From Coriolopsis trogii (Eukaryota > Basidiomycota > Agaricomycetes > Polyporales > Polyporaceae), in contig JAHYIO010000039.1 of NCBI GenBank assembly GCA_020543525.1, forward strand, positions 2,170,001 through 2,234,000: 64,000 nucleotides of DNA. Direction: 5' to 3'. The notes beneath the pieces are model-generated. The model worked only from the letters and a program-made list of their open reading frames with translations, was not told the origin of the DNA and ran no database searches. How positions within the stretch are numbered: position 1 is the stretch's first letter; each line of letters starts with the position of its first letter. Positions 1 through 11,253 of the stretch are shown here, in pieces. Position numbers and translations under genes: made by a program.

Positions 1-893
1 AAGACTGCCATGCATCCGACGACGAGGCCAACGATGAGACTAATGGGCGGCCTATGCCCAGCAGACCCAGACTGTAACGCGGAACTGACGGTGGGAGACG
101 ATGTTGATTCCGTGGAGCTGGTCATACTAGTGACAGTACCTGATCCCGAACGGGTTGGCGGTGATTGAGAGTTGGCGGACGACGGCATAGTCTGAGAAGT
201 GGCTCCGCTTTCGTCATGGTTAGTAGATCCCGGAGAACTTGGCAAACTCGAGAGGGAGATCGTGGATGACAGGGACGGGCGTCCGAGTCCGCCGGTGGGC
301 GTTGTCTGAGAACTCGACGCTGGGAGAGAAGTTGTGTCTTCCTGTTGAGTCGTTGGGGTCTGGATAGATACTGTGGATGACGAAGATATATGGGTTGTTT
401 GCTGTGGCGGAGGGGCAACTGGACTAGTCGTAGAACTGGGCTGAGTGTTAGATTGTGTTGAAGATTCGGACGTTCCTTCATCCAGGCAGCTGTCGTCACT
501 ACTTGGATGCACCGTCGCGCCCAAGGTAGAACTATCCCCGACATTATCGAAGAGCTCAAAAAAGGCGTCCGTCCCTGCGGGAACATTCGTAGCCCAATTG
601 AAGGATGTGTCAAACGTCCCCTCGAGGATTGGTCCAGTCTTGCCATTGAGAAGTATGGCAAACACGTACGGCGGTGTTCCGCCATCCCATCGAAAGGTGG
701 TAATGTGGCATTGTTGAACGGCTGAAGTAAGAATAAGGCGGAAATCATCATTTTGGCGGGAGCTCAGCGCAGCCACACGGGAGTGTAGCGTTGACAGGAG
801 GAGAGCTTGGCAGCAGAGCCGAGACAATTTAGCTGCTTGAATGTACCATATCTGTACCGCGTTGGGAAAGCCAACGGCACTCACATAGGACAT
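1..893 (-). CDS. SKG6/Mid2-like single-pass membrane protein, 3' end outside window
   Basis: Reads leftward and is cut by the window edge just after the start of its membrane segment. The frame gives a hydrophobic leader (RLCCQALLLSTLHSRVAAL, about residues 25-45), then a compact ectodomain with a first Cys in QQCHITTF, the family motif RWDGGTPPYVF, GTFDTSFNWATNVPAGTDAFFELFD and a second Cys in SDDSCL. A Ser/Thr/Pro-rich stalk follows, then GHRPPISLIVGLVVGC, the beginning of the transmembrane helix. The same ectodomain and stalk plan recurs in the gene at 3964-5583. The ATG at 893 is the most upstream in-frame choice; a small 5' intron could move it. By analogy with yeast Mid2 and Wsc stress sensors, a surface sensing or anchoring role is plausible but inferred. 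Confidence 0.7.
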   Translation of the reverse strand, partial: MSYVSAVGFPNAVQIWYIQAAKLSRLCCQALLLSTLHSRVAALSSRQNDDFRLILTSAVQQCHITTFRWDGGTPPYVFAILLNGKTGPILEGTFDTSFNWATNVPAGTDAFFELFDNVGDSSTLGATVHPSSDDSCLDEGTSESSTQSNTQPSSTTSPVAPPPQQTTHISSSSTVSIQTPTTQQEDTTSLPASSSQTTPTGGLGRPSLSSTISLSSLPSSPGSTNHDESGATSQTMPSSANSQSPPTRSGSGTVTSMTSSTESTSSPTVSSALQSGSAGHRPPISLIVGLVVGCMAV

Positions 894-1702
894 AGACCTT
901 AAGTGAGAACACCGATTGCCTCTGCACATAAGAGAGGTTAGCATACTCAGGCAGCAATACAGGACACAACAAACTCACTCCCTCGTTGCCCCAAGGTCCT
1001 CTGCGCACAATGAGCCCAAGGTCCTTGATAGCCACTTCGCCTGCAACCGTAACACATTTCCTAATTGCCGCAGCGGAGAGCACTGAGAAAGCCTGGCTTG
1101 GCAAATTGATGCTCATAATATCACTAATACTCCTGGTCATCTTTCAGCAGCGACGTGTCACAAAGCGGTTAGTCAAATCCACGAAAAACGTCAATGGACA
1201 GAACACACCAGGTGAAGGTGATGCAGAAGGACGTGCGCCCAATTCGCTCCGTGTGCGCCAAGAGTGGATGGGGGTCCGAAGGGCAGACCGTGTGGAGGTT
1301 AGCATGGATATAAAAGAACCAGACATGCGCGACCCTGGAGTACAGCAGGCAACTCGCCGGATCCCACACTTAAGCTGCTGGAGTGCTCCTGGCAACAACA
1401 CCGAAGTATGGCGGGCATCACAGTCGCCGAATGCATTCTCTGATGATTCTGAACTTCTCGTACTTCTTCGGGTGCGTATTGGCTGCCTGACTATCTGTAG
1501 TAGACCGACATCAGGTTATATGAGAATCTTCCACTGTATATGGGTAAGATCAATAGATGTGCCCTTGTAATATCAGGGAACTCACGGGGCGTGACAGCGC
1601 AGAGTCATCGATGTCATATTGTCCAATTTAGAAGCTGATTGATGTACTTGAATGCACCGACCGCACACTCGCACAGTGTTCTGACAGGCCCAGGCTACAC
1701 CA

Positions 1703-3425
1703 TCAATAACGCTGATACGGAGGGGGAAGCACAAGCGAAAACTGTTGCCCAATCGTCTCCACACCATGAAGTTCGTCCGGAGGTCCTCCAGACAATCGGA
1801 TTCCACCATCCAACTCGTACTGAATGTGCGCGTCCCTTCCCACAACGTCTTCCAACTGTGCGTCGCCTAGCGACTCTTGATGAATGGAATGGTGTGGTTG
1901 CGGGAATCGTACTAGGGTATCGGACCCTCGGACTCTTGAGGTAGGTGGAGAACGTGGCAGCTCATGATCACGCGCCGCAAGGGTGCTCGGTGTCGTTGTC
2001 CCCTCAGTCCGCTCTTCCCGCTTTCCAATATCAATTGCGCGGAAAGTATTGGTAGTTGTGTCACGGAGCGGGGTGGCGTCGGCACCAATCCTCGTTGTCT
2101 GACAGTTGGAGGACATCTCCTCTGTATTTTGTTCGATGCGCACAACTGAGGGCGCATGCGGAAATGAAGAGCACGGATATGGTATGCAGGAGGATGAGTC
2201 GGAGTCGCTTCTGGTAGAAGAGTGAGGTATACTGAACGGATGGATTCCCGAAGAACGGTGTGCACCTGAAGAGCCATGTTCAGAAGTCATTCTTCAAGCG
2301 GCAGTTTCACTGGAGCATCGGACAGGCTCACCTCGCACTCCTGGGTACTTGCGCTTATGTCTTCGTGACAGGAGAATCAACAGACTTATCAAGACGACCA
2401 CACATGCGATGACGAGGCCTATGATGAGGACATTTGTTTGCCCCGTAATAGGAGACGTAGGCTGCACCTCACCGGTGGTGGAGGGTGTCGGGGATGCGTC
2501 TTGCAGACTACTAGTCTCAGTGCCTGGTGAGGTACGGGAGGGCGACGATAATGAGGTGACGGCGGACATGGTGTTATGAGAGGTGGCGCCATATACTGGA
2601 ATTGTCGGGCTAGCCTCCGTACTTGGTGTGGTACGGGAGGGCGACGTCGACGATAGTGAGGCAGGGGAGGACACCGTATTCTGAGAAGTGGCGCCGTTGC
2701 CACCGTTGCCGCCATTGCCACCGTCACCGCCATCACCGCCGGCGCCACCATTGCCACCATTACCACCATTACCGCCAATACCGCCATTGCCACCGTCCCC
2801 ACCGTCCCCGCCGTCCCCACCATCCCCACCGGCGCCACCATTTCCACCATTTCCACCAGAGACAACAGTTCTTGAAGATCCCGGAGCACCTGGAGCACCT
2901 GGAGCACCTGGAGACCCTGAGAGCTCGCTCGCTGACTTGAGTGACTGGGGTGTTGCCCTGATATTGAAGGTTGCCAGGACATTGGAGCGTTCCGGTGAAG
3001 TCATCGGGCTCTGTGAGGATGTCGTGGGTTTACGAAGACGTCTGGGATGGGGTCGGTCGAGGGTACTGGGGGGGCCGTCTCTTGACCTGTCTAAATACAA
3101 GTCCACGTCGCAGCTTCAGGTGTTCGTCCATCGTGGAACACAGCTCTCGTTGCTACTTGATCCCTCCGCAGCAGATCATCGACGACTACGAATTGGACGT
3201 TCGTATCGCAACCCCGGAAGGATGTGTCGAATGTCCCCGCTGGCAAATCATGTGCGGATTTTGAAGAGAACGCCATTCGGCATCGAGGGCCCTTCTCCGG
3301 ATCACCGCGGGGATATACTCACAATATTCGCCGAATGGTCCTTTGAGCAGCACCATAGGCGTAACCCGGTCAGTATCAGAAAGGGAAGCCTGGAGAAAGA
3401 GAGAAGCTGCTGCGGGAGGACGCAT
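1703..3425 (-). pseudogene. SKG6/Mid2-like membrane protein with Gly-rich stalk and degraded ectodomain
   Basis: The 3' half looks sound: a stalk, a membrane helix (TNVLIIGLVIACVVVLISLLILL) followed by basic SRRHKRKYP, then a cytoplasmic tail with YELDGGIRLSGGPPDE and a terminal LPPPYQRY. The two coding blocks join in frame across a 66-bp intron (2331 to 2266). The ectodomain does not hold together. TPMVLLKGPFGE, AGTFDTSF and SSSNESC are recognisable counterparts of the family domain but lie in shifted frames with stops between them (about 3100-3425). Either there are extra introns I cannot place or the 5' half has decayed; I favour decay. The stalk also carries an unusual GGX repeat. Could be a functional gene with a wrong model at its 5' end. 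Confidence 0.5.
2695..2860 (-). repeat. Minisatellite coding a Gly-Gly-X stalk
   Basis: About 18 tandem copies of a 9-nt unit read on the minus strand as GGN/GGD/GGA/GGI triplets inside the stalk of the membrane protein at 1703-3425, followed on its N-terminal side by three GAP triplets (about 2880-2910). The sister genes have Ser/Thr/Pro-rich stalks here instead. Variable-length stalks of this type typically expand by replication slippage. Confidence 0.85.
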
Positions 3426-3963
3426 ATTCGCCTCACGTTGTTCGAAACCAATGGGGAGTCTCGGAAGCGGTTCTTGTCGGAATTAGCACCTAGAGGAGAA
3501 CAGAAACAGATTGAGACGGTTGAGTATTCCAAACCAAACACGGGAAGGACCAGACACGTGCGATCCTGGATGATAGCAGCCTGGATTCCGTCTGCGGCGC
3601 ATTGTCTTTATGACGGCAATGCCTGGCAGGCTATAACTCTTGTACTTGGACGGGTGCGTATACCCGTGACAGGCCGACATTGTATGACATGAGAATCTTG
3701 GGCTATATGTAGACGAAATGGACAGACGTACCCTCGAAACGTCAGGTAACTTCCTGGGCGAAGTGACTGCAGCTGTGGTCAATATAACTGCAGAAGTTAG
3801 TTGGGACTGCAAAGCCTCGCACCGCGTGCGCAGTTATCACAGCCCTTCGATTCTGCACAAGAAGGGTGACCCAGCATTTCGCACAGAAACGAATGAATCA
3901 ATAAAGGAACGTACGGCTACAGCAGGATACAAGCAGGCTCACAAACTCGTACAACGCCACACC

Positions 3964-5583
3964 TTAGAAGCGCTGATACGGGGGCGGAAGCATGAGCGCC
4001 ATCTCGCGCGCATCGCCAGTCTCGCCCGGCAGTTCTCCCGGGGGACCCCCGGCCAGCCGGACCCCACCATCGAACTCATATACGATTTGGCGATGCGCGG
4101 TAGTTTCTACGTCCGAAGGATCCGACAAAGAAGGCTCGCGAAACGCTCGTGCTCGCTGTTGCGACGGAGCATGGGCAGGAATAGCACGGTCGAGAGTAAC
4201 CGACGTAGGAGGAGACGGTGGCGACACGTTCCCGAGCGTACTGGTAGTTGGCACTGCCTTCGCCTGCTTGTCCTGTTCCCGAGAGGGTCTCGGAGTTTTC
4301 TCCTGCTCGCTCGGCCTAGGAGGAGGATGAACATTGATGCCCGTCGGCTGAGCAATGACAGAATCCAGCGCGTGGGGGTAGATATCCACGACGCTCTCCG
4401 TTTCCTCATGGATTGTTTCGTCCACATGCACCGAGGATAGTTCCTGCCGCGACGATGCGAGCGACGACTTGAGCGGCAGTCTGTGCAATGGCACCTCAGT
4501 CGTGAAAGAGCTATCCGATTTCAGCATAGACACTGCCCTCGAAGAGCGACTCTTAGCTGTTGATAGCATTGAGCATACACACGACGGATTATGCCAAGCA
4601 CGCGCACCTTCGGTATCTGTCGCTGAGTAACGGGATATCGTAGTCCATGGATGCCTCCGTTTGCGTCTTCGGTACAGGATGGCAAATAGCACAAGCACAA
4701 TGGCCACACATCCACCAACAAGGCCGATGATGAGACCAATGTTCGGGCCATGCCCGTTAGAGCCAGGCTGCAACTCGGCAGGGCCCGTAGGTGTCGCTGA
4801 AGTTCGGCCAAGACTAGCCCCAAGGGATGCTTGCCCACTGGTTTCAGAAGAGGCTGTGTGCCCAGGAGGCAGTGTACTTGTATGTGAAGACGTCGCATTC
4901 GACAAAGCTGCGCTGTCACTGGTGCTGCCACTGTTGCTACCAGCGCCTAGTGACGACGAAGGATCGGAGAAGACTGGTGACGAATTAGATGGTTGTACGC
5001 TCTCCGTGGTCGGCGCACCTGCTGGACTGGTGGGCGCTGGAGAAGACTGTTCTTCGGGACTGGTCGTGGGGGCCTGCGCGGGTGTTGATGTCGCCGGAGG
5101 AGTCTGCGGGGGAGCCTGCGGTGACGAGGTCGTGATCTGCTGCGTTGTCGTGATAGGCGTTGTCGTTGTGGGACTACTCCCGCCTCCATTCGATATGCCT
5201 CCTCCATTGCCTCCGAGACAACTACTGTCGTCGCTTGGCTCCACGGTCATGCCGCCGCTCTGCACGAGAGCTCCATCGCGACCTCTCACCTGGAACTGAA
5301 CTGGAGTACCCGCAGGGACGTTCGTATCCCACACAAAGGAAGTGTCTGGTGACCTCGGAATACGCGGAGCAGACTGCCCGTTGCCGAGGATGATAGTGAA
5401 ATCGAAGGGAGACGCGCCCCCGCTCCAGGTTATCGTCGTCGGGATGCACTGCCTTGGCGGGGCAGAGACGCTGATGGTGAGGGTGCCGGCGCGACGGAGC
5501 TGTCGCGCGACAGCCTGCGAGCAAAGCACTGATAGGACGAGGACGTGACGCCATATGCGAGCACTCTTCACTGTGTTGCACAT
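3964..5583 (-). CDS. SKG6/Mid2-like single-pass membrane protein (intact, single exon)
   Basis: One uninterrupted frame of about 539 residues. Order: signal peptide (ending LVLSVLCSQAVA), ectodomain with C-IPTTITWSGGASPFDF, DTSFVWDTNVPAGTPVQF and DDSSCLGG, a long Ser/Thr/Pro stalk, one membrane helix (NIGLIIGLVGGCVAIVLVLFAIL) stopped by YRRRKRRH, then a tail of about 230 residues. The tail ends with VYEFDGGVRLAGGPPGE and a C-terminal LPPPYQRF, a PPxY-type motif of the sort bound by WW domains such as those of Rsp5-class ubiquitin ligases. The ATG at 5583 is preferred over one 14 codons upstream because it starts directly at the signal peptide. Most likely an O-glycosylated cell-surface sensor or adhesin; no enzyme domain is visible. 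Confidence 0.8.
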   Translation of the reverse strand: MCNTVKSARIWRHVLVLSVLCSQAVARQLRRAGTLTISVSAPPRQCIPTTITWSGGASPFDFTIILGNGQSAPRIPRSPDTSFVWDTNVPAGTPVQFQVRGRDGALVQSGGMTVEPSDDSSCLGGNGGGISNGGGSSPTTTTPITTTQQITTSSPQAPPQTPPATSTPAQAPTTSPEEQSSPAPTSPAGAPTTESVQPSNSSPVFSDPSSSLGAGSNSGSTSDSAALSNATSSHTSTLPPGHTASSETSGQASLGASLGRTSATPTGPAELQPGSNGHGPNIGLIIGLVGGCVAIVLVLFAILYRRRKRRHPWTTISRYSATDTEGARAWHNPSCVCSMLSTAKSRSSRAVSMLKSDSSFTTEVPLHRLPLKSSLASSRQELSSVHVDETIHEETESVVDIYPHALDSVIAQPTGINVHPPPRPSEQEKTPRPSREQDKQAKAVPTTSTLGNVSPPSPPTSVTLDRAIPAHAPSQQRARAFREPSLSDPSDVETTAHRQIVYEFDGGVRLAGGPPGELPGETGDAREMALMLPPPYQRF

Positions 5584-8010
5584 ATTAGACAATGCGTAGA
5601 TTATGAAGGAAAGATTGTTACACATACGTATGAGGACAGATAGCTCCCATCGACTTGACTGTCACCAATTCGGATCAGAATCTGTGAGTACAATTGCGCT
5701 GCGGGCAGAAGGGATGATGGACGTACCCATTGCTGGCCGCTCGATGTGATCCTATTTCTCTGTCCATCTCTCCTGTCGTCGGCATCCCAAACCACCTCCG
5801 TCCATGCTCCGGTGGCGCTTTCATCGCCTTCATGCAACAAACACCTGCTCACGACCATATGTTGTGACGGGGCGCAACTCCGCGACATGATGCAGGGGCG
5901 ATCGTCCACGGTCACTCCTATCAAATAAGAAATCCACGAACAAGAAATCCACGAACAATCGTCAGTAAAACCCATGACCGAGCCATAATAAACATACCTA
6001 GAGACCAAAGGAGGGTAATGTACGATACTGTCTGTGCGCAAGAGTGGGAATGTGTGGGGGAACATGCTCGAGGGAACACGAGTATAAGTCATCCGGAGCA
6101 TATGAGAAAAGAAGAGCAAGAAATAACCGAGCCGATTAGTGTCCATGCAACGACAAAACGGGCAATGACACTGTTGCTCCAACTTGACGTGCCGGCGAGA
6201 TCCCGTCCACAAGTCCGGCGCTTGCGACACCTGTCAGATGCTATCCGTGATGTTTGTGTACTTCGCGGTCTTCGAAATGTGAGCATTATCCCGCTCACTA
6301 GATGATATCGACTGCCATAATCATAAGAAGGTTAAACCCTTCATGAAGCGCGTCGCTGGGCATCCCGGAAGGGGGAGTAGTGGCTACAACGACGAACACT
6401 GAGCAACAGCACGATACGGGAAGATCAGGATCAGGAAGCCTCTTACCTCTCGCATATGCCACACCACGACTTCGTGGCCCTCGGAGTAGTGCGATCGTTG
6501 GCAGCCCATTGTTCAGAGTACAACAGTTTGTTGACATGAAGCGCCAGGGCGTGGCGGATGCCATCACAAGCCCCGCGAAGCGTCGATCCTTGACAGGCAA
6601 GTGGGAGCATCCAGTTCCCATCGCTCACCGCAAGAAGGCGAGCCTCCGAACAGGAGGTGTGCGTGCGCACGATGCTAGATTTGACTTCCATTACTCAGAT
6701 GTGTTGTACTGTAATCGCCAACGTAAATATCACAACTCACCTGTTCGCGCGATGCGTGCAGCTGAGCGAGATGGGAGCTCGAGACGCCATGACCTTTCCT
6801 TGCGACCCGTAAGACAGATGCCGAGGATTAGAGTCGTGCGTACTTATGGTGGCACAAAATTGATCAGACGGCTAACAGGATAGCATACGGAAATCGAAGA
6901 TCGTACAAAACCTGAGTACATACCAGACGCAGCCGAGTCAACACCGCTGGTAGGAAGGCGGTAACGTCGACCGAAGATCGCTTCGAGCGGTGTAGAGTAT
7001 CTTCCGACCATCGTCCGGAGCCCACCAGGAGGACCCTCCAGCCACGCGCACTCCTGCCTCCATCGACTTCCTGATCGGGACTATGCCAGGCGTCAGCTCG
7101 CATACCTCGCATCGACATATGTGCGATCACATCGTACCAAGTACGCTAAGCCTTGGAGTGGCGGCAAGCGTATCGTCGTAATGCTGTACCTGTAGAGCTC
7201 GTCAGCTCGTCCGAAAGGATTTGCACATCCTGATAGATGTGAACAAACCTTCCAATGTATACGAGGCGGTAGCACCTGTTGAGCGTACCAGTAAACGTCT
7301 GTTTTAATTGGCCAGGTTGTTGCCTATGTCGGTCTCACATTCCGCTATAGGCGATGGCGATGATCAGTGTCATTGACCTCCGGCGTCGACCTTCTCGTCT
7401 GCAGGGTGCGGTCCATTGGGCTGACCGCGAAGGCCGCTCGGAGACAAGACGAGGGGGAGCGAGCAAGAGCTCTCATAGCGCCACAGTTGCTCTAGTCGGC
7501 ATAATGCAGGGTTCAGAATGTCGCATGATCACAGACGCATTAGACTTAGCGAGCGTAAGTCACATTCACTAGCTATTCCCTCCAGTCCTTCCGATATCGA
7601 GGCAATGATTGACGTACCTGTACACCACTAGTGCTGCTGTAGGACCCATGCCTCCGAAGAGTACACCATCGCAATCCACACAGAGCTCGTAGTCCTCTAA
7701 ACTCTCTTTTAATCAGGTATGCCAGTGCGGCTAGGTCTTTCGGAGCCTAGGAGGCGCAGTCCGTCGGAGTCGTGCAACGCGTATGTCGTGCTCGCGTGTC
7801 CGAGCCAAGCAAGAAGCTGAGACGGAAGAGCACAAGATGTTGGGAGGCCACATCGAGGGAATGCCTAAGCCCAAGACTGACACAGTGCGCATATGTACAT
7901 GTTCTGTCGGCGTCGTAGTCGACGGGAGACAAGTTTGGGGCTTTTGCTGTTGAGCGCTGGTGGTGTCACCCTTCACGTGATCGCGCCGTCATGCGCCCGT
8001 CCAAGGACGA
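5584..8010. other. Gene-poor stretch with unassigned fragments
   Basis: No convincing gene. On the minus strand a fragment around 5700-5930 contains VTVDD and HEGDESATGAW, which resembles the start of a second class of basidiomycete single-pass membrane ectodomains, but it has no sustained frame and no membrane helix. A second minus-strand piece near 7620-7720 (ELCVDCDGVLFGGMG) may belong to the same relic. Both are weak. The rest, up to the fold-back element, has only short uncorrelated frames. Confidence 0.4.
5928..5957. repeat. Two-copy 15-bp tandem repeat
   Basis: The 15-bp unit AAGAAATCCACGAAC occurs twice head to tail. It lies in the gene-poor stretch; no function is suggested. Confidence 0.8.
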
Positions 8011-8455
8011 CCGTCACGGCGGGCAAATTAAGCCCCTTGAAAAGCACACGGAAACAGCGCATGGAATTAGGTAGAAATCTAAACAGTCCGGCAAAATCCA
8101 TGTTTGTTTCCAGATTAGGACATGTTGCCTATCCTGCGGCGGCATTTCCTCGCCGGTGAAATGAGTACAAAGGAAGGTAAGCTGTCAATCACAATGTCGT
8201 GGAAGAGAAAGAGCTATGAAACTCAGGATTTTCTTGGAATTGTGACCTTTCATAGCTCTTTCTCTCCCATTTCATCGTGATTGACAGCTTACCCTCATTT
8301 CACCGGCGAGGAAATTCGTGAGGATGTCGCGGGATAAGTAACATGTCCTAACCTGGAAACGAGCGTGAATCTTGCCGGACCGTTTAGATTTCTACCTAAT
8401 TCCATGCGTTGTTTCCGGGTGCTTTTCAGGGAGCTTTGCCCGCCGTGCGTGACGA
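8011..8455. mobile_element. Long-armed fold-back (MITE-like) element
   Basis: A near-palindrome of about 445 bp. The left arm (about 8012-8221) reappears as its reverse complement in the right arm (about 8248-8454), with a loop of about 26 bp. Matching landmarks are GGCGGGCAAA at 8018-8027 against TTTGCCCGCC at 8435-8444, GGAATTAGGTAGAAATCTAAAC in the left arm against its complement near 8383-8404, and GAGAAAGAGCTATGAAA at 8205-8221 against TTTCATAGCTCTTTCTC at 8248-8264. Arm mismatches and small indels show that it is not recent. No coding capacity was seen, so any movement would have depended on a partner transposase. Clear target-site duplications were not found. Confidence 0.8.
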
Positions 8456-8945
8456 CTTTGCTGCGAGTTGCTCACTGGCAGCTGCAGTCTGGCACAACTT
8501 TACTGAAGCCTTGAACAACGGACGCGCCCGCGGAAATCTCAGGAGGAAGAAGCGCGGTCGAGGCAAGAAATCGCATCTTCGAGAGGCCAAGAGCAAAGTT
8601 CATTGAACTTCTCACAACCGCGACTCGGAGGTCAATAAGACGAGTTATCAAGTAGTACATGGGAGACTGGAGCAGGAGACCCGGGCAAACGGGTTTAGCC
8701 AAGGAGCATGGGAACATACAGGATTTCGGCGTTAATTAAGTACAAGTACAGAGTGCGCGACATTCAATCCGACAGGTTGGCCGTAACTTGCGCTAATAGA
8801 CCAGGACCGTTGAGTACACACGTGAGACGGCCACAATCGCCTGACCCCGTCGACGGGTTGAAGAAGGCATCATATGAGGAATCTCTGACGAAGCTTGTCA
8901 GCGCCATGCCAGCAAAGTGTGCCATGCCAGGATACTGACGCACCG

Positions 8946-9420
8946 TTAGTTCCCCGTGGCTTCTTCACCATCTTCGACTTCCTCATCGGAGAACGGCGGC
9001 GGGGTGTCATAGTCCTCTTCGGCATCACTGAGTGTGGTCCTCGCTGTAGAAGGCCTGATGCTCGCGGTTCCGTCCCGATAGACGTGAGTGCGAGTTGGCC
9101 TTTGGGCGCCAAGAAACCGAACCGTAACGTGCTCTCTGCTATCGTCTCTACTGGTGTGCCACCATCTCACACCGCCAGCGCTTTCAGTGCAGAGTTTAGG
9201 AGTTGAGAGAGTATGAGTCTATGAGCAGCGGTAAGGAGGAGAGAATGACCAAAGACATACTTGTAGACGGTTGCATTCCGCGCCGCCCTGAGTGCTTGGA
9301 CGTTGTTATGGGCGGTGGTCACGGCGGTAGTGATGGCTGGTTGCTCCTGTGGAAGAAGGGAGGGGAGATTGAAGTCCACACGCCAGGTACCCATGATGTG
9401 AGAGAGAAAATCCGGATTGA
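8946..9420 (-). CDS. Uncertain two-exon ORF with acidic C-terminus
   Basis: Not recognised. A frame containing MGTWRVDFNLPSLLP and ATTTAVTTAHNNVQALRAAR-like sequence (about 9265-9420) splices in frame across a plausible intron (donor GTATGT near 9262, acceptor near 9184). The second exon ends in TTLSDAEEDYDTPPPFSDEE and a stop at 8946. An in-frame stop lies just upstream of the first exon, so a further 5' exon would be needed for anything larger than about 120 residues. It may be a gene fragment or chance. Confidence 0.25.
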
Positions 9421-10167
9421 AGTCGGCGAGTTAATGCGGGGAGTGATTGCGGGCTATGGTGAGTGGCGACCAACCGCTTGCTAGGCATCGTATAAATACA
9501 CTCACGAGGCTCGGCGGTTACGATAGTATTTGTCTTGCAAGTATGCGCCTGTCAATGAAGCATGGACGAGACCATCAAGCATTACACCTAATCACGTCAG
9601 TCATGTACTTATGCATGGAATCCCGTGTGATGTTCGCGCTTGTATGGGAGCCTGAATGTCACCGCAAGTGTGCTAGGTCGACCACGGGGAAGAAATAGAA
9701 GAAATAGTTGTACGTCGTAGTGCACATGCATCATGTATAGTATGTACTTGCCGTTGTCAGAGGTGCATTCAGGTGTCACCGGAAGCATGGAAGCGACGTG
9801 TGATGTGGTCAAGAGACTACACAGACCGTCGGCCCGTCTTCATGAGATTCTAAAGTACAAAAAGTGCATTCAGTGGTATTCTTAATAGTCCAAGAGCACG
9901 CAATACCTGTGGTAGTGAGGTGTGCTGTAGCTGTCCAATCTCGGAGTCGCCGGGATGTTGCAGAACAAGTGTCACAGAATGCTTGACAGTCCGACGAGCT
10001 GCTACATTAAAGCGGTGTTTGCCAACTTTGCTTGTCTGGACGGCTTGGTATTGGTGGAGACGGAAAAGAGTCGTAACTTCACGTTACATCTTACGATGAC
10101 GGCAGGTCGCAGAGCAGACAGCCTCGCGCATGCTGAGTGACTCTTTGGTTAGACACATATGTGCACA

Positions 10168-11253
10168 TTACCAAGCCTCACTACGCCTCAACTCGTTACT
10201 CGAGACGAATTGGACTAGTTCTTGTAAATATGCAGACTCAGAGTCTCATGATCCACCGTCCCAGGGACGGTATACGGATGTTCGAGCTGGTAAGCCAGCA
10301 TTAGGGGTGCACTGTTGCCGTCATACGATGTACAAGTTGACTTACCTTCGTGGTAGGCTGGGGGTGGTGTGCTTACTCTCCGCGGAGGCGAGAGTGGACC
10401 GCTATACATTGTCGTCCTCTGCGACGAGCGGTTGTCCCCCACGTCGCTCCCATACGGCACCTGTGGCTCCCATCGACTATAGCCGTACGGCGGTAGCGTC
10501 GAGACGTCGCTGACTGAGAGCGGAGCTTTCGGTTGCTTTATTTTCGCTTCCAGCGCCTTCACTATGGGGGACGTTCTTGAGAACCTTGAGGGATACTTCC
10601 CGTGACGCCGAGGATACGAGATGATGTCTTTGTAATCTCGTAGAGCTGTGCAAGAAAAGACGTTCAGTATTGGCCACCACCTCGCCCAGCCCAAACATCA
10701 TGCATGCCTGATGACGAACCTCGAGACGGAGGGATGGCTCGCCGTTGCCGGCGCTTTCTGAGGAACACGGCGAGAACGGCGCATAGTCCGCAGAGAATGG
10801 ACACTCCAACAAGAGGCAACACCACTGAAATAGACGGGTCCACCTTTTTCCCTCGTTGTGAGCTCCCATTTGATGGCATTGCGTAAGGACCTGGAATCGA
10901 AGAGGACTCGGACGCATGCGGTTGACCCTCTGAAGTGGTATTGGGGCAATATCCGGAGTGCGTGTCGGGGTGGCAGTATGAATCGCGAATCTCTACAGAG
11001 GTTCCTTGGAATGTGCGATGCGGAAGATCCGTGAGAGTAGACCTATCTCCAAGCTTCATAGGAAGCGTACACGCGTCAGTACGTGCACGCGCAGTCTTCT
11101 GAGGGTACATACTTCAAGAAGGAGGATGGAAGTATCCTGCACCTCCATCGTCCCGACGCGGGAGGACGCATCGACGTTGCTGGCTACCCGGTCGCCTTGG
11201 TTTACGGCGTCCGGCTCAGTCACCAAAGAAGGTCTATAAGTTGGAAGAGGCAT
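10168..11253 (-). CDS. Divergent single-pass membrane protein of the SKG6/Mid2-like type
   Basis: Minus-strand exons contain one clear membrane helix, SISVVLPLVGVSILCGLCAVLAVFL, immediately followed by RKRRQRR. An extracellular Ser/Pro-rich segment precedes it, and a cytoplasmic region rich in Ser, Arg and Pro with STPPPAYHE, a PPxY-like motif, follows near the C-terminus. Likely introns: one beginning GTATGTACC near 11110, one between the helix exon and the tail exon near 10640, and one beginning GTAAGTC near 10344. The signal peptide and start are not resolved; the ATG at 11253 is only the most upstream candidate, and the 3' end at 10168 depends on the last splice. Shorter and more divergent than the other family members here. 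Confidence 0.4.

Noticed and set aside
2695..2860. Possible CRISPR-like array
   Set aside because: The repeats are a coding 9-nt minisatellite without spacers, in a eukaryotic genome.
2688..3692. Plus-strand 334-codon frame starting with a long proline-rich stretch
   Set aside because: It is the complement of the Gly-rich stalk repeat; its second half has no domain, and the minus strand carries the family helix and tail.
5601..6230. Minus-strand 209-codon frame as a gene
   Set aside because: Resemblance to a membrane-protein ectodomain is limited to two short patches, with no leader, helix or consistent splicing.
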